From: Candidatus Vecturithrix granuli
GTDB taxonomy: Bacteria; Moduliflexota; Moduliflexia; Moduliflexales; Moduliflexaceae
Direction: 5' to 3'
Length of the DNA: 64,000 nt
NCBI GenBank assembly: GCA_000739535.1
Contig: DF820466.1
Span: forward strand, 278,144 to 342,143
The notes below the pieces were generated by a model. That model ran no database searches, was not told where the DNA came from, and worked only from the letters and a program-made list of their open reading frames with translations. Each line of letters starts with the position of its first letter. Positions within the stretch are counted from its first letter, which is position 1. The position numbers and the translations under genes were made by a program. Below are positions 16,640 through 26,521 of this stretch, in pieces.

Positions 16640-16805
16640 CAATAATCCACCCCCCATCCCTCCCAGGAGAGGAATTCGTGCATCGGCACGGAGACCTATT
16701 CCCTCCTGGGAGGCAGGACTGTGAAGTTCTACCCCCTCAGTCCCCCGCAAGCAGGGGATGTCATTCGTTTCCCCCCGCTTGCGGGGGGAACAAAAGGGGG
16801 GTGAC
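16640..16805. repeat. G/C-run hairpin repeats between binding protein and permease
   Basis: Several short inverted repeats lie here: CCTCCCAGGAG with CTCCTGGGAGG, and CCCCGCAAGCAGGGG and CCCCGCTTGCGGGGG. The same kind of C-rich/G-rich filler occurs at 35115-35193. No open frame with family resemblance is present before the permease start at 16899. Confidence 0.6.
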
Positions 16806-16898
16806 AGGTTCTCTCCGCAAGAACTTAACGGCTCTGCTCCTGTGAGGGATGAAAGGTGGGTTTCACAAGTCAATTCTATACCCTTTGGAGATATCGCT

Positions 16899-17819
16899 AT
16901 GAAACTGTTCTCCTCATCGCGGCGCAATGAAGTGCTGGTACTCTACGCCTTAATGCTCCCCGGCTTGCTCTATTTTCTTCTTTTTCGCATCATTCCATTG
17001 TTAGGAACACTGGTGGCCTTTAAGGATGTCGCGCCTTTTCAGGGGTTAGAAGCCATCATCACCGCCCCCTGGGTAGGGTTCAAACATTTCCAAAAATTTA
17101 TGAGTTCGCACTTTTTTTGGAATATTTTAGGAAATACCTTTATTTTAGCCGGACTGCGTATGATTTTCGAGTTTGGGCTGCCGATTGTGCTGGCGCTCTT
17201 AATCAATGAAGTAATCAATGTCTATTTCAAAAAAAGTGTGCAAACCATCTCCTACATGCCCTATTTCATATCTAATGTGGTGTTAGCGGGCATGGTCTTC
17301 AATCTGCTGTCGCTGCACGGCGGGTTAGTTCCGGAAGTGATCCGGTTTTTCGGCGGGCAGCCGGAATATTATGTCGGCAAAGCCAGCACCTTTCGGATCG
17401 TCCTGGTAGCAGCGATTGTGTGGAAAAATGTCGGATGGGGTTCGATTATTTATCTGGCCGCGTTATCCGGCATCGATCCGGAACTCTACGAAGCGGCGGA
17501 ACTGGACGGCGCGAATCGCTGGCAGCAGACCATTCATATTACCCTGCCCGGCATTAGTTTTGCGATTGCCATCATGTTTTTGTTACGCATCTCGGTGGTG
17601 CTGAATCAGGGCTACGAGGAAACTTTGCTGCTGTACAGCCCGCCGGTGTATAAAGTTGCCGATATTATTGATACGTATGTGTTCAGAATCGGTCTGCAGC
17701 AACTCAATTATTCGTTTGCCGCTGCGGTCGGTTTATTCAAATCCTTCCTCGCCCTGGGGCTGGTCTGGGGGTCGAATTGGGTGACGAAAAAATTAGGACA
17801 CGAAAGTTTATATTCGTAA
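16899..17819 (+). CDS. sugar ABC transporter permease, LplB-like
   Basis: The 306-residue protein has six membrane helices, and the coupling loop is EAAELDGANRWQQTIHITLP. The start at 16899 is chosen because TTTGGAGA lies 8 bases upstream and because MKLFSSSRRNEV begins the family-like N-terminus; the upstream in-frame sequence derives from repeat DNA. It pairs with the following permease. Confidence 0.88.
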   Translation: MKLFSSSRRNEVLVLYALMLPGLLYFLLFRIIPLLGTLVAFKDVAPFQGLEAIITAPWVGFKHFQKFMSSHFFWNILGNTFILAGLRMIFEFGLPIVLALLINEVINVYFKKSVQTISYMPYFISNVVLAGMVFNLLSLHGGLVPEVIRFFGGQPEYYVGKASTFRIVLVAAIVWKNVGWGSIIYLAALSGIDPELYEAAELDGANRWQQTIHITLPGISFAIAIMFLLRISVVLNQGYEETLLLYSPPVYKVADIIDTYVFRIGLQQLNYSFAAAVGLFKSFLALGLVWGSNWVTKKLGHESLYS

Positions 17820-17839
17820 ATTTAGAGGAGGCCGCATCT

Positions 17840-18718
17840 ATGAGTACGATACTTCAGTCAAAAGGGGAACGAACCTTCAGAATGTTCAATGCTATTCTGT
17901 TGACGGTCATTTCCGCGCTGTTTCTGCTTCCGTTTTTAACCGTGTTAACCACATCGTTCGTCTCCAGCCAGGAATATACTCAACGCGGGCCGTTTATTCT
18001 ATTTCCGCAGCATTTCGACTTTGGCGCGTATAAAATGCTGCTGTTCCAGGGGATGGCTGTGCTAAACGCCTATAAAATCACCCTCATGCGCACGGTCATC
18101 GGTACCTTTTTGCAATTGATGGTCACGGCGCTGCTGGCGTATGGCCTGTCTAAGACCGACCTGCCCGGGCGGCGTCTGATTATCACGCTCCTCGTGTTCG
18201 TGATTGTGTTTCCGGTACAGATTATTCCACTGTTCCTGCTGAACAAGAGTCTCGGCCTCATTGACTCGTTTTGGTCCCTGATTTTCCCGCGCCTGGTGAA
18301 TACGCAATATGTGTTCATCATGATGGCGTTTTTCCGGCAAATTCCGCCCAGCCTGGAAGAATCGGCCAAAATTGACGGCGCCAATTATCTCCAAATTTTC
18401 TTTAAAATTATTCTACCCCTAAGTCTGGCGTCGTTTGCGACAATCGGGTTATTTTATGCGGTCTGGCAGTGGAACGATTGGTTTGACGCGGCGATGTTCA
18501 TTATTGATGCAGCCAAGCTCCCGGTTCAAAATCTGATGCGCACCGTTGTGCTGTCCTCGACAATGGCGGAAGTGATGACGCCGGGACAATTGCCCCCGCC
18601 GGGCGAAGCCATTAAAGGGGCGATGATTATTATTTCCACCCTGCCGATTCTAATGATCTATCCCTTTGTGCAAAAATATTTTGTCAAAGGATTTATGATC
18701 GGTTCCGTGAAAGGCTAG
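17840..18718 (+). CDS. sugar ABC transporter permease, YtcP-like
   Basis: The 292-residue permease of the MalG side has the coupling loop EESAKIDGANYLQIFFKI and ends with VQKYFVKGFMIGSVKG, the usual terminal motif. ATG 17840 follows AGAGGAGG. The earlier in-frame start would overlap the previous gene out of frame and lacks a ribosome site. Confidence 0.88.
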   Translation: MSTILQSKGERTFRMFNAILLTVISALFLLPFLTVLTTSFVSSQEYTQRGPFILFPQHFDFGAYKMLLFQGMAVLNAYKITLMRTVIGTFLQLMVTALLAYGLSKTDLPGRRLIITLLVFVIVFPVQIIPLFLLNKSLGLIDSFWSLIFPRLVNTQYVFIMMAFFRQIPPSLEESAKIDGANYLQIFFKIILPLSLASFATIGLFYAVWQWNDWFDAAMFIIDAAKLPVQNLMRTVVLSSTMAEVMTPGQLPPPGEAIKGAMIIISTLPILMIYPFVQKYFVKGFMIGSVKG

Positions 18719-18751
18719 GCAGGAACGCCGGAAGTCGCAAGGAGAAGACCT

Positions 18752-19855
18752 ATGAATCTTACATCAAAAGAGTGTGTCCAAAAAACCATTAATCACCAGG
18801 AGCCGGATAGGGTTCCCGTTTACATCAACGCTGACCAGCCGGTAGTCCAGCACTTAAAACGCGCATTGAATGTGACCACAACCCGCGAATTGCTGCGCGC
18901 GTTGCATGTGGATATTTTCGATATGCGCGGAATAGATATTCGCGGCGACAGCAGCGTGATGCCGAAATATATCGGCCCGAAAGACACGAGCATCCCCGGC
19001 GATTGGAGCGGCAATATCACCGAACTGTGGGGCATCAAAGAAATTGTGGTGCAGACAGAGAGCGGCCCGACAATCACCCAGGTTGAATACCCACTGGCAG
19101 AAGCCAGCAGCCTTGAAGAACTCGAACGTTATTGCTGGCCTGACCCTGATTGGTTCGATTATTCTGATCTGCGTGAACGCCTGCAAGAATGGACGGAATT
19201 CGCAATTTTGTGCAGCGGCTGCTCGGTGTTCCAGCATCCGACTTTTGTGCGCGGCATGGACAAGTTGATGCTGGATATGGCGACCAATCCGGCAATGGCG
19301 GATTTTGTATTTGATAAGTTTACGGATTTTTACTATGAATTCTATCGCCGCATCTTCCAACAGGCCGGGGATCTGATTGACATTTTTGCGCTGGCCGATG
19401 ACCTGGGCATGCAGAACACGCTGTTGATCAGTCCGCGCATGTTCGAAAAATTTGTCGCGCCCCGCTTACAAAAGATGGCAGAGCTTGCCCATCAATATGG
19501 CATCAAACTCCTGCTCCATTCCGACGGCAACATTTACAAAATTATCCCGCGCCTGATCGAGCTTGGCGTTGACATTTTGGATCCGATTCAGCCGGAAGCC
19601 ATGGACCCGTTGCAGATCAAGGCCGAATTTGGCGACCGCTTATGTCTGCGCGGCGGCATCAGCGCGCAGCAGATTTTGACGCGCGGAACAATTGACGATG
19701 TTGTGATCGAAACAAAGAGGATCCTCGATCACTTAGCCCCGGGCGGCGGCTATATTTTAGCCCCGGGCCATCCGGTGCTGACCGTTGATATGCCGACCGA
19801 AAACATCATCGCCCTGTATGCAACTGCGTTTACATGCGGCCGTCACGTTAAATAA
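18752..19855 (+). CDS. uroporphyrinogen decarboxylase (URO-D) family protein
   Basis: The 367-residue TIM-barrel protein of the URO-D/MtaA superfamily starts MNLTSKECVQKTINHQEPDR, which is typical. LLLHSDGNIYKIIPRLIELG replaces the HxCG zinc motif of methyltransferase members, and APGHPVLTVDMPTENI is the usual C-terminal stretch. Such genes recur in carbohydrate-uptake operons without a proven reaction; haem biosynthesis is unlikely in this context. It is the last gene of the sugar operon. Confidence 0.8.
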   Translation: MNLTSKECVQKTINHQEPDRVPVYINADQPVVQHLKRALNVTTTRELLRALHVDIFDMRGIDIRGDSSVMPKYIGPKDTSIPGDWSGNITELWGIKEIVVQTESGPTITQVEYPLAEASSLEELERYCWPDPDWFDYSDLRERLQEWTEFAILCSGCSVFQHPTFVRGMDKLMLDMATNPAMADFVFDKFTDFYYEFYRRIFQQAGDLIDIFALADDLGMQNTLLISPRMFEKFVAPRLQKMAELAHQYGIKLLLHSDGNIYKIIPRLIELGVDILDPIQPEAMDPLQIKAEFGDRLCLRGGISAQQILTRGTIDDVVIETKRILDHLAPGGGYILAPGHPVLTVDMPTENIIALYATAFTCGRHVK

Positions 19856-19874
19856 TTATCGCTTCAGGCGCTTG

Positions 19875-19899
19875 AACCTCTCATGATAAGAGGTTTTTT
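19875..19899 (+). terminator. rho-independent terminator after the URO-D gene
   Basis: AACCTCT, loop CATGATA and AGAGGTT are followed by TTTT. It lies 20 bases past the URO-D stop and overlaps the last codons of the convergent LOG-family gene. Confidence 0.8.
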
Positions 19900-20378
19900 G
19901 CTATTTCAATGGCTTCTTGCGGGGTTTTCACCAGGATCAACTGCGCTCGTTCAGTTTCGTCAAACAGATTGCTGACATCAAAATCCATCAGAATCACGGA
20001 TTTTCCGGCTTTGACCGCCAGCGCGACTTCGGAAAGCGTGCCGGCGCTGCCGCGACAGGCGATAATCACATCACTGGTGAGCACATTGATATTGTTGCGT
20101 CCGCTGCCTAAATCGGTTAAAATGGGAATGTCAATGTAGTTAGAAACATTGCGCAAATCCGGGTCGGGCAGAATGCCAACTGTTAACCCTCCGGCTTCTT
20201 TGGCCCCACGCGCCGAGGCATCCATCACGCCGCAATTGCGCCCGCCGTTCAGCAAAATCCAGCCTTCCTGGGCAATCAATTTGCCAAGCTGATACGCATA
20301 TTCGACGGCAGAGTCCGCCGCATTATTCCCCGCGCCCATGACGCCGACAATCGGGCGTCTTTGATGTAATTTTTTCAT
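19881..20378 (-). CDS. LOG/TIGR00725-family nucleotide-binding protein
   Basis: The 165-residue Rossmann-like protein has PIVGVMGAGNN at the N-terminus, LLNGGRNCGVMDASARGAKE, and a C-RGSAGTLSEVALAVKAGK loop corresponding to the PGGxGTxxE motif of lysine-decarboxylase-like (LOG) proteins. The glutamate is retained, but the PGG is altered. The start MKKLHQRRPIV is chosen; the longer reading runs through a dispersed repeat. The substrate is unknown. It is the last gene of the minus-strand ABC cluster but separated from it by a palindrome. Confidence 0.75.
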   Translation of the reverse strand: MKKLHQRRPIVGVMGAGNNAADSAVEYAYQLGKLIAQEGWILLNGGRNCGVMDASARGAKEAGGLTVGILPDPDLRNVSNYIDIPILTDLGSGRNNINVLTSDVIIACRGSAGTLSEVALAVKAGKSVILMDFDVSNLFDETERAQLILVKTPQEAIEIAKNLLS

Positions 20379-20388
20379 ATAGTGATTA

Positions 20389-20466
20389 CATGAGTTCTGT
20401 CTCGACTTCGCTCGACAACCGTTCAGTGTCCGGCGGTTGTCGAGCGAAGTCGAGACACAACTCATT
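20389..20466. repeat. TCGACTTCGCTCGA palindrome
   Basis: CTGTCTCGACTTCGCTCGAC and GTCGAGCGAAGTCGAGACAC face each other around a short centre that repeats GTTCAGTGTCCGG. It separates the LOG-family gene from the permease gene, whose stop codon it touches. Confidence 0.8.
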
Positions 20467-21295
20467 ACCGTACAAACATCCGTTGATACCCGTAAATCAG
20501 AAGCGTTGTGACGACAGTTAACATCACAGAAAGCGCGTTCGCCAGCGAGAGATTATAACTGACATCAGATACCTGGGTATAAATCAGAAGCGGCAGAATA
20601 TTGACACCGGTTCCGACAAGCGCGAAGGCTGTGCCAAACGCGCCCATCGCTACTGCAAAGAGCAAAGCGGAACCAGCCAGCAGAGATGGGCCAATCGCCG
20701 GAATGATGACTTTAGAGAGAATCCGTCCCCAACCCGCGCCCAGGCTTTCGGCCGCTTCGATCAGTGACCAATCCAGATTGGTCCAGGCCGCCATCATGGT
20801 CAGTATCATCCGGGGAATCAAAAAATATAAATACGCCAACACAAGACCTTTCCAGGTGTAGAGATAAGCCGAAAGGTTTGCAGGATCTTGCTGCAACACC
20901 TTTGCCAGCAGTAAAGTAAACGTCCCGCTGCTTCCGAAGGTAATAATGAACGCATACGCAATCACTAAGCCTGAAAACGACAACGGTACTGAAACCAATG
21001 ACAGAAGCACATTTTTTCCTCGTTCTCCGAGTCGGAAAATCAGATAAGAGAGGATGCCTCCGCTTATCACTCCGAGGAGCGTCGTTGTCAGCGCCAAAAC
21101 GAAGCTGTTTTTGAGCGCATTCACGTTTACCGATTCAAAGAGCGTTTCAGCATAGTAGCGCAGAGTAAACCCTTCTCCCTCCACATAAAAGCTTCCGAGA
21201 AACACCATTAACAACGGGAAGACAAAAAAGAAGAGCAAGAGCAGGATCAACGGAAGTAACAGCCAATAGGTTGTGTGTGCTGCGTATTTTTTCAT
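20465..21295 (-). CDS. ABC transporter permease, PotB/FbpB-like
   Basis: The 276-residue permease has about six membrane helices and the coupling loop EAAESLGAGWGRILSKVIIP, typical of the polyamine/iron/thiamine branch of ABC importers. MKKYAAHTTYW is taken as the start; a GTG 14 codons earlier is possible. It follows the binding-protein gene, and the second permease is at the head of the operon. Confidence 0.85.
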   Translation of the reverse strand: MKKYAAHTTYWLLLPLILLLLFFFVFPLLMVFLGSFYVEGEGFTLRYYAETLFESVNVNALKNSFVLALTTTLLGVISGGILSYLIFRLGERGKNVLLSLVSVPLSFSGLVIAYAFIITFGSSGTFTLLLAKVLQQDPANLSAYLYTWKGLVLAYLYFLIPRMILTMMAAWTNLDWSLIEAAESLGAGWGRILSKVIIPAIGPSLLAGSALLFAVAMGAFGTAFALVGTGVNILPLLIYTQVSDVSYNLSLANALSVMLTVVTTLLIYGYQRMFVR

Positions 21296-21400
21296 GAATA
21301 TTTCTCTGGATGATGTACCGAGAAACTCCAGTTTCACGGGCGCGAAATAATAATTTCGTGCTACATTAGGAGCGGGAAGTTCCCGCTCCGTTGCATAAAC

Positions 21401-22477
21401 TTATTGTCCTCCAAGCACCATATCGCCCCACATTTTTTTGACTTCTTCCAGCTTTTCCTTAGCCACGATCCAATCCACATCATGCGCTGCTTGATAGGCT
21501 TCGGCCGGGAGTAATTTCTCAGCGACTTCGGCCGGCAACTCGACGCCGGGCACGGCGGGCCTGACAAAGCCTTCGGCAAAAATTTTCTGACCTTCATTCG
21601 ACATGATAAAAGAAAGCCAGAGTTTGCCGGCATTCGGATGAGGAGCGCCTTTGACAAGGCTGATGACATAAGGAACTGTCACAGTGCCTTCACTGGGGAT
21701 AATCACGGTCGCATCGGCTTCGCCGACATATTTCGCTTTATAACCGTTAAAGTCATACGTAATCCAGATCGGGATTTCTCCTTTGAGAAACTTTGCATAG
21801 GGCACTGTGGCTTCATAGCGTTTGATATTGCCAGACTGATGGAGCTTTGCTAAGAATTCAATGCCGGGTTTCGGATTATTTTCATCCCCACCCATGGCAT
21901 AGGCGGCCGCCTGCGTAATAGCATGACCAACCCCGGTCGTTCTCGGATCGAGATAGACAATACAACCTTTATATTCCGGTTTGAGCAGATCACTCCAGGT
22001 GGCAGGATGATTCTTCACCAGCTTATTGTTCACGACAATGGCTACAGTTCCGACATGGATCGTGAACCAATGTCCCTCAGGGTCTTTCAATTTTTCAGAG
22101 AGCTTGTCGAAATTCGGCGGCAAAAACCCCTCAGTAACTCCTTTTTCCTTGGCAATCGGGCCATACGTCACGCTGTAATAGGCGGTATCAGCCTGCGGAC
22201 GGCGTTGTTCTTTTTCCAGACGCGCCACGGTCACGCCGCTTCCCAGATCATTATACACGATACTCATGTCCTGATACCGTTCTTCAAAGGCTTTAAAGGC
22301 CCCAACCCAATTAGCCCAGCCTGGGCCGGTATCGTAACTGATGACTAACCCCTCTTCCAACGCTTTCTGGTATAATTCCGTCTCCCCCGGAAACAATTCC
22401 GGATCGAATCCATAGGTCAATGATGCCATTGTCAGCATCATAACAAGAGCAAACAGAAAAAACACCTGCTTTTTCAT
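21401..22477 (-). CDS. ABC transporter substrate-binding protein, PotD/FbpA-like
   Basis: The 358-residue periplasmic protein has a signal peptide cleaved near LTYGFDP. It belongs to the SBP_bac_6/8 type: VISYDTGPGWANWVGAFKAF opens the mature fold, and WSDLLKPEYKGCIVYLDPRT and GAPHPNAGKLWLSFIMSNEG are characteristic of the iron, phosphonate and thiamine binding group. The ligand cannot be told from sequence. A strong GGAGGAAATGA ribosome site precedes it. Confidence 0.85.
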   Translation of the reverse strand: MKKQVFFLFALVMMLTMASLTYGFDPELFPGETELYQKALEEGLVISYDTGPGWANWVGAFKAFEERYQDMSIVYNDLGSGVTVARLEKEQRRPQADTAYYSVTYGPIAKEKGVTEGFLPPNFDKLSEKLKDPEGHWFTIHVGTVAIVVNNKLVKNHPATWSDLLKPEYKGCIVYLDPRTTGVGHAITQAAAYAMGGDENNPKPGIEFLAKLHQSGNIKRYEATVPYAKFLKGEIPIWITYDFNGYKAKYVGEADATVIIPSEGTVTVPYVISLVKGAPHPNAGKLWLSFIMSNEGQKIFAEGFVRPAVPGVELPAEVAEKLLPAEAYQAAHDVDWIVAKEKLEEVKKMWGDMVLGGQ

Positions 22478-22517
22478 AGGTCATTTCCTCCTTGTACTTT
22501 TATCAGATCGTTGAACA

Positions 22518-23585
22518 TTATGATGACAATACCCATACGTCTTCTCGATGAAAATATAAGGAAACCGTCTCACCTCCTTTGACATGATATTGCGCCAATT
22601 CCGGGACATCCACAAAGAGCGTGACGCCCTGCACATTGACTGCCAATCGGATCATCGGCCCAAAAAATACTTTGCCTTCTACATGGCCTGTCAACAGATT
22701 CCTTTTCGATCCGTCCAATTCACTAATGTCACGTTCAGTAACAAGCGTAATTTTTTCGGGACGAATAACCACTTGAACCGTTGCAGTATTTTGCTGAAAA
22801 GCAGGAGTACAAAGTGTTATTCCATTCCAGGAGATTTCTCCTTGTTCTTGTGAAATGACGTTTGCCGTGAGAATATTCGAAATTCCGATGAATGAAGCCA
22901 CAAATTGGTTTGCAGGCTGCTTATAGATAGTTTCAGGCGCGCCAACTTGCTGAATGATGCCTTTCTCCATCACAACCACTCGATCTGAGATCGAAAGGGC
23001 TTCTTCCTGATCATGCGTCACATAGATTGTCGTGATGCCTGCTTGCTGTTGAATGCGCTTAATTTCGTAGCGTAACATCAAGCGAACTTTGGCATCCAGC
23101 GCGCTCAACGGCTCATCGAGCAGCAGGATTTTGGGTGAAATCGCTAACGCTCTGGCAAGCGCGACGCGCTGCTGCTGGCCGCCGCTCAATTCACGCGGAC
23201 GGGCCGCTTCTTTACCCTCAAGTTTCACCAGGCGGATAAGCTCAGAGACTTTTTGGGCGATTTCGCTTGCCGGAATTTTTCGGGCCTGAAGTCCAAAAGC
23301 AATATTGTCAGCCACATTAAGATTCGGAAATAAGGCGTAATTTTGAAAGACGATACCGACGTTGCGTTTCTTTGGAGCAACTTGGTTCACAACATCCTGG
23401 CCGAAAAGGATATTGCCCTTATCAGGCTGGATGAAGCCAGCAATTAACCGCAGGGAAGTCGTTTTTCCACATCCGCTCGGCCCAACAATTGATAAAAATT
23501 CCCCATCCTGGATCGCCAGCGAGAGATCCTGAACCGCCTGCACGTTTCCAAAATGTTTGCTGATATGGTCAAGAGTGACTTGCAT
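22518..23585 (-). CDS. ABC transporter ATPase, PotA/FbpC-like
   Basis: The 355-residue ATPase has Walker A GPSGCGKTTSLRLIAGF, Q-loop FQNYALFPNL, signature LSGGQQQRVALARAL, Walker B ILLLDEPLSALDA and H-loop VTHDQEEAL, then a C-terminal TOBE-like domain. The start MQVTLDHISKHFGNV is chosen because it begins the ATPase fold and lies 2 bases after the stop of the permease; longer readings run into that gene. Confidence 0.9.
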   Translation of the reverse strand: MQVTLDHISKHFGNVQAVQDLSLAIQDGEFLSIVGPSGCGKTTSLRLIAGFIQPDKGNILFGQDVVNQVAPKKRNVGIVFQNYALFPNLNVADNIAFGLQARKIPASEIAQKVSELIRLVKLEGKEAARPRELSGGQQQRVALARALAISPKILLLDEPLSALDAKVRLMLRYEIKRIQQQAGITTIYVTHDQEEALSISDRVVVMEKGIIQQVGAPETIYKQPANQFVASFIGISNILTANVISQEQGEISWNGITLCTPAFQQNTATVQVVIRPEKITLVTERDISELDGSKRNLLTGHVEGKVFFGPMIRLAVNVQGVTLFVDVPELAQYHVKGGETVSLYFHREDVWVLSS

Positions 23586-23587
23586 AC

Positions 23588-24400
23588 TTACATTCCCAAT
23601 TCTTCGCGTTTTATCCCCATGAATTTCATTAAAAGAGTCAAGCCCCACAATGAAAGCACTGCTGCCACAAGCAGAACCGATGTAGCAGAGCAGGCAAATC
23701 CGGTTGAAAAATAAAAGGCCTGGTATAAGGCGACCGGATACGTTTGAGTTAATGAACCACTTAACAACACAGCCAATTGGAATTCTCCAAGCGAAATGGC
23801 GAAGGTCATCAGCGCACCCGCGATAATGCCGGGAAAGAGGTTGGGAAGAAGCACCTGACGAGTTTTGAACCATGCGCCGGCCCCCAGGCTTTCTGCGGCT
23901 TCATTGAGCTTTTCCCATTCAATCAGATGCAGGTTCGCCATAATCGGTTTGATCATAAACGGCAGGGTAAACACACAATGGGCGGCTAATAAAATCTGCC
24001 AGGTGCCAACCAGGGAAAAAGACGGCCAGTTATACGCCTGAATCAGACCCATTCCCATGACCAGAGGCGGAACGGCAATCGGCAGAATAATCACACTATC
24101 GAAAAAACGCTGCAACATCTTGCTGTGGGACATATAAATCGCATACACAGCCGGAATCCCGATCAGCAGATTCATGGCGACCGTCATGGCGGCGATGAAT
24201 AAACTCATCCACAGGGCGCGTGTGAACATCACATTCGAGAACACTTCCTGAAACCATTCGAGCGTCACGCCCTCCGGAAAGGGTGTTCCAAACCATTTTT
24301 TTCCAAAGGAGCCGATGATAATCAGCGCCATAGGCAGGAGCAGGTAGATGATAAACATTCCAAGCAGAAGATATTTCAGTAATCCTCGAAAATTGAACAT
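23588..24400 (-). CDS. ABC transporter permease, PotC/FbpB-like
   Basis: The 270-residue permease has an N-terminal membrane helix (LLKYLLLGMFIIYLLLPMAL) and the coupling loop NEAAESLGAGAWFKTRQVLL. It is the first gene of the minus-strand operon: permease, ATPase, binding protein, second permease. Confidence 0.88.
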   Translation of the reverse strand: MFNFRGLLKYLLLGMFIIYLLLPMALIIIGSFGKKWFGTPFPEGVTLEWFQEVFSNVMFTRALWMSLFIAAMTVAMNLLIGIPAVYAIYMSHSKMLQRFFDSVIILPIAVPPLVMGMGLIQAYNWPSFSLVGTWQILLAAHCVFTLPFMIKPIMANLHLIEWEKLNEAAESLGAGAWFKTRQVLLPNLFPGIIAGALMTFAISLGEFQLAVLLSGSLTQTYPVALYQAFYFSTGFACSATSVLLVAAVLSLWGLTLLMKFMGIKREELGM

Positions 24401-24769
24401 GGCAGTATTCTTTCATAAAATCTCGAAGATCAGCGGTGAACATCCATCAAAAGGACAATCCGTTTTAGGGTCAATTGTCAAGTTTTATTTCACGTACATC
24501 TCAGAAGACGGCATGGTTTTCATTGAATCGTCAATTAGAAACGGAGGCGTATCGTGAGTATCAGAACAAAATGGGACGATTCTTTCCGAGATTGCGATAA
24601 TGGGGTGATCGTAAGCGATGGGATTGATATTCGTCACCTAAACCTGGATAAAAAAACCTTTTAACACTGCTCAATTTTAAATTGCTTAACTGGGTCTTTA
24701 GACGGGCAGAGACTCCCGGAGCCTATCAGACTCCTGGAGTCTCTGCCCGTCATCTGTGAAGTTTCCATC
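24401..24769. other. non-coding gap with a strong hairpin
   Basis: No gene is seen in this stretch. A 51-base inverted repeat at 24701-24751 (arms GACGGGCAGAGACTCC and GGAGTCTCTGCCCGTC) lies 19 bases past the end of the VWA gene on the minus strand and could terminate it, though no T tract follows. The remainder should contain the promoter of the permease operon. Confidence 0.55.
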
Positions 24770-26518
24770 CTAAAAATACGACGAGATGCTCACATACACG
24801 GTCTCAATATTCTCAAGCGTGCCGGTGTACATCATGGCGTTACTGTACAGCGAAATTTCTTTGAGCGTATCCACATCCGCGTCATCGCCGTAGGCAATCG
24901 TAAAAATTTTGGTCACATCCGGGGCCAGTTCCGGGTTGCGCGGCAGCAGGGCGAGCAATTCCTGTTTGGTGGTTCGGCTCGAGGTGTCTTTGCCGTCGCT
25001 GAGCACCACAATGCCATACAAGCGCGGTTCTTTCTGCGCGGCTTTGTGCTGTTCAATGGTTTGCAACGCGTATTTAACCGCGTCGTAGAGCGGGGTTTTG
25101 CCTTCGCCGTAAAGTCCCTGGATTTTTTCAATGAGCGGTTCGCCCACATCGCGCACATATCCGAATTGGCTCAATTCAAAAATCCCCTGCCCAAAGGTCA
25201 GCACTTGTAGTTGGTCGTCTTGCTCCATCTGTTTCACAAACACTTCCGCGCCTTTATTTGCTTGTTTCATCGGCTCGCCTTTCATGCTGCCGGAAGTATC
25301 AATCAACAGATAGACGGTTGATTTTTTCTTGGTCTGGTGCCAGAGTTCCTGAATACGCTTGGTAATATCCTCGCTCGGGGTTTCAAGCACATTCATCGGT
25401 TTAACCTCGGGATTCACACCATGTGCGCGATCAATCGGCGACTCAAGCGGAATGTTCGCAATCGCTGGACGGTAGCCGTATTTCATCAAACGTTTTTGCT
25501 GCGGTTCGGCTAACAAGAACTCACGAAACACCTCAGCGGCTTTGCGCTGTTCCGGCGAAACCCAATCAGCGTCGGGAATCGCAAAGGGATGGTCAGACCA
25601 GAACGTACCTTCTTTGGGATAGATTGCGACCACCGGAAAGGCTTTATCCGGGTATTTGGTATTAGCTTCCACCACTGTATTTTCATACAAGGTGAGCGCG
25701 CTCAGATACGACGGCCCATTATGTACGAACTTTTCCATCAACCAGGTCGAGCTATCGCCATAGTGAACGATTGACTGTTCAATGGCGTGCATTTCATTGA
25801 TGACTTCGGATCGGCTGAAATCTTCCATCGTCAAACCTGAGGTTTTGCCGGCCGCCGCATAGACCAGAGAAATCACGGAGAGCAGGGCGGAATTACTGAA
25901 ATCCGGGTGCGAATGTCCGAACTTAAACGCACCCCATTCCGGGTGATTATAGGCCGCCCAACCTTGCGGATTGGTGGTAATCGCCATCAGGTCGCTCCAG
26001 CCCAGTTCTTTATCAGGGTATCCCAGAGCTTTCGCCATCGGTTCCCACATTCCAATCACCAGCGCAGTTATCACCAAAGGCTGCGACGATGAAATCAGGG
26101 CTTTGCCATGCCTGACTTTCCAGGTATAGTTGATCATATCAAACCAGGCCGCACTCGCCGGATTCCAAATGGTCGGCTGAATTTTGCCGTCCAGAATAGC
26201 CTGCATCGAATCGCCGGAACGTACCGGATACATCTCAACCACAATTTTTTTGCCGTCAACCGTATAATTGCCGTTGTTAAACTCCGGGATGACTTCATTC
26301 ACCCAATCATCTTTGCCTTTACTCTGATAAAAGCTGATGTGTACTGTTTCTTGCGAAGTTTGCGCCGGCTTTGCCGTCTGAGCCGTCTGCGGCTTTCCTT
26401 GCGGTTGCAGTGCGGAGTCTGGCTTTGGGGCGCGTGAGAATAATTGCTGATACACAACAAATCCGCACACGCCGAGAAAAATCAGCACGATCAAGAATTT
26501 TAAAATTTTATTTCCCAT
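24770..26518 (-). CDS. membrane-anchored substrate-binding domain fused to a von Willebrand A domain
   Basis: The 582-residue protein has an N-terminal membrane helix (residues 6-24), a Pro/Gln-rich linker, and a periplasmic-binding-like domain (about 58-360; VHISFYQSKGKDDWVNEVIP, then QPTIWNPASAAWFDMINY). A VWA domain follows (about 395-580) with a complete MIDAS: DTSGSMKGEP, a TPLYDAVKYA threonine and LSDGKDTSS. It is probably displayed on the outer face of the inner membrane. The binding domain suggests ligand sensing rather than transport, as no permease is adjacent. It follows the coiled-coil membrane gene by a few bases. Confidence 0.8.
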   Translation of the reverse strand: MGNKILKFLIVLIFLGVCGFVVYQQLFSRAPKPDSALQPQGKPQTAQTAKPAQTSQETVHISFYQSKGKDDWVNEVIPEFNNGNYTVDGKKIVVEMYPVRSGDSMQAILDGKIQPTIWNPASAAWFDMINYTWKVRHGKALISSSQPLVITALVIGMWEPMAKALGYPDKELGWSDLMAITTNPQGWAAYNHPEWGAFKFGHSHPDFSNSALLSVISLVYAAAGKTSGLTMEDFSRSEVINEMHAIEQSIVHYGDSSTWLMEKFVHNGPSYLSALTLYENTVVEANTKYPDKAFPVVAIYPKEGTFWSDHPFAIPDADWVSPEQRKAAEVFREFLLAEPQQKRLMKYGYRPAIANIPLESPIDRAHGVNPEVKPMNVLETPSEDITKRIQELWHQTKKKSTVYLLIDTSGSMKGEPMKQANKGAEVFVKQMEQDDQLQVLTFGQGIFELSQFGYVRDVGEPLIEKIQGLYGEGKTPLYDAVKYALQTIEQHKAAQKEPRLYGIVVLSDGKDTSSRTTKQELLALLPRNPELAPDVTKIFTIAYGDDADVDTLKEISLYSNAMMYTGTLENIETVYVSISSYF

Positions 26519-26521
26519 AGG

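Noticed and set aside
16758-16898. 47-codon N-terminal extension of the LplB-like permease
   Set aside because: The sequence is derived from GC-run repeats, while a proper ribosome site precedes ATG 16899.
23586-23873. N-terminal extension of the PotA-like ATPase
   Set aside because: It overlaps the permease gene antisense-free but out of frame, and has no family resemblance; the ATPase fold starts at MQVTLDHIS.
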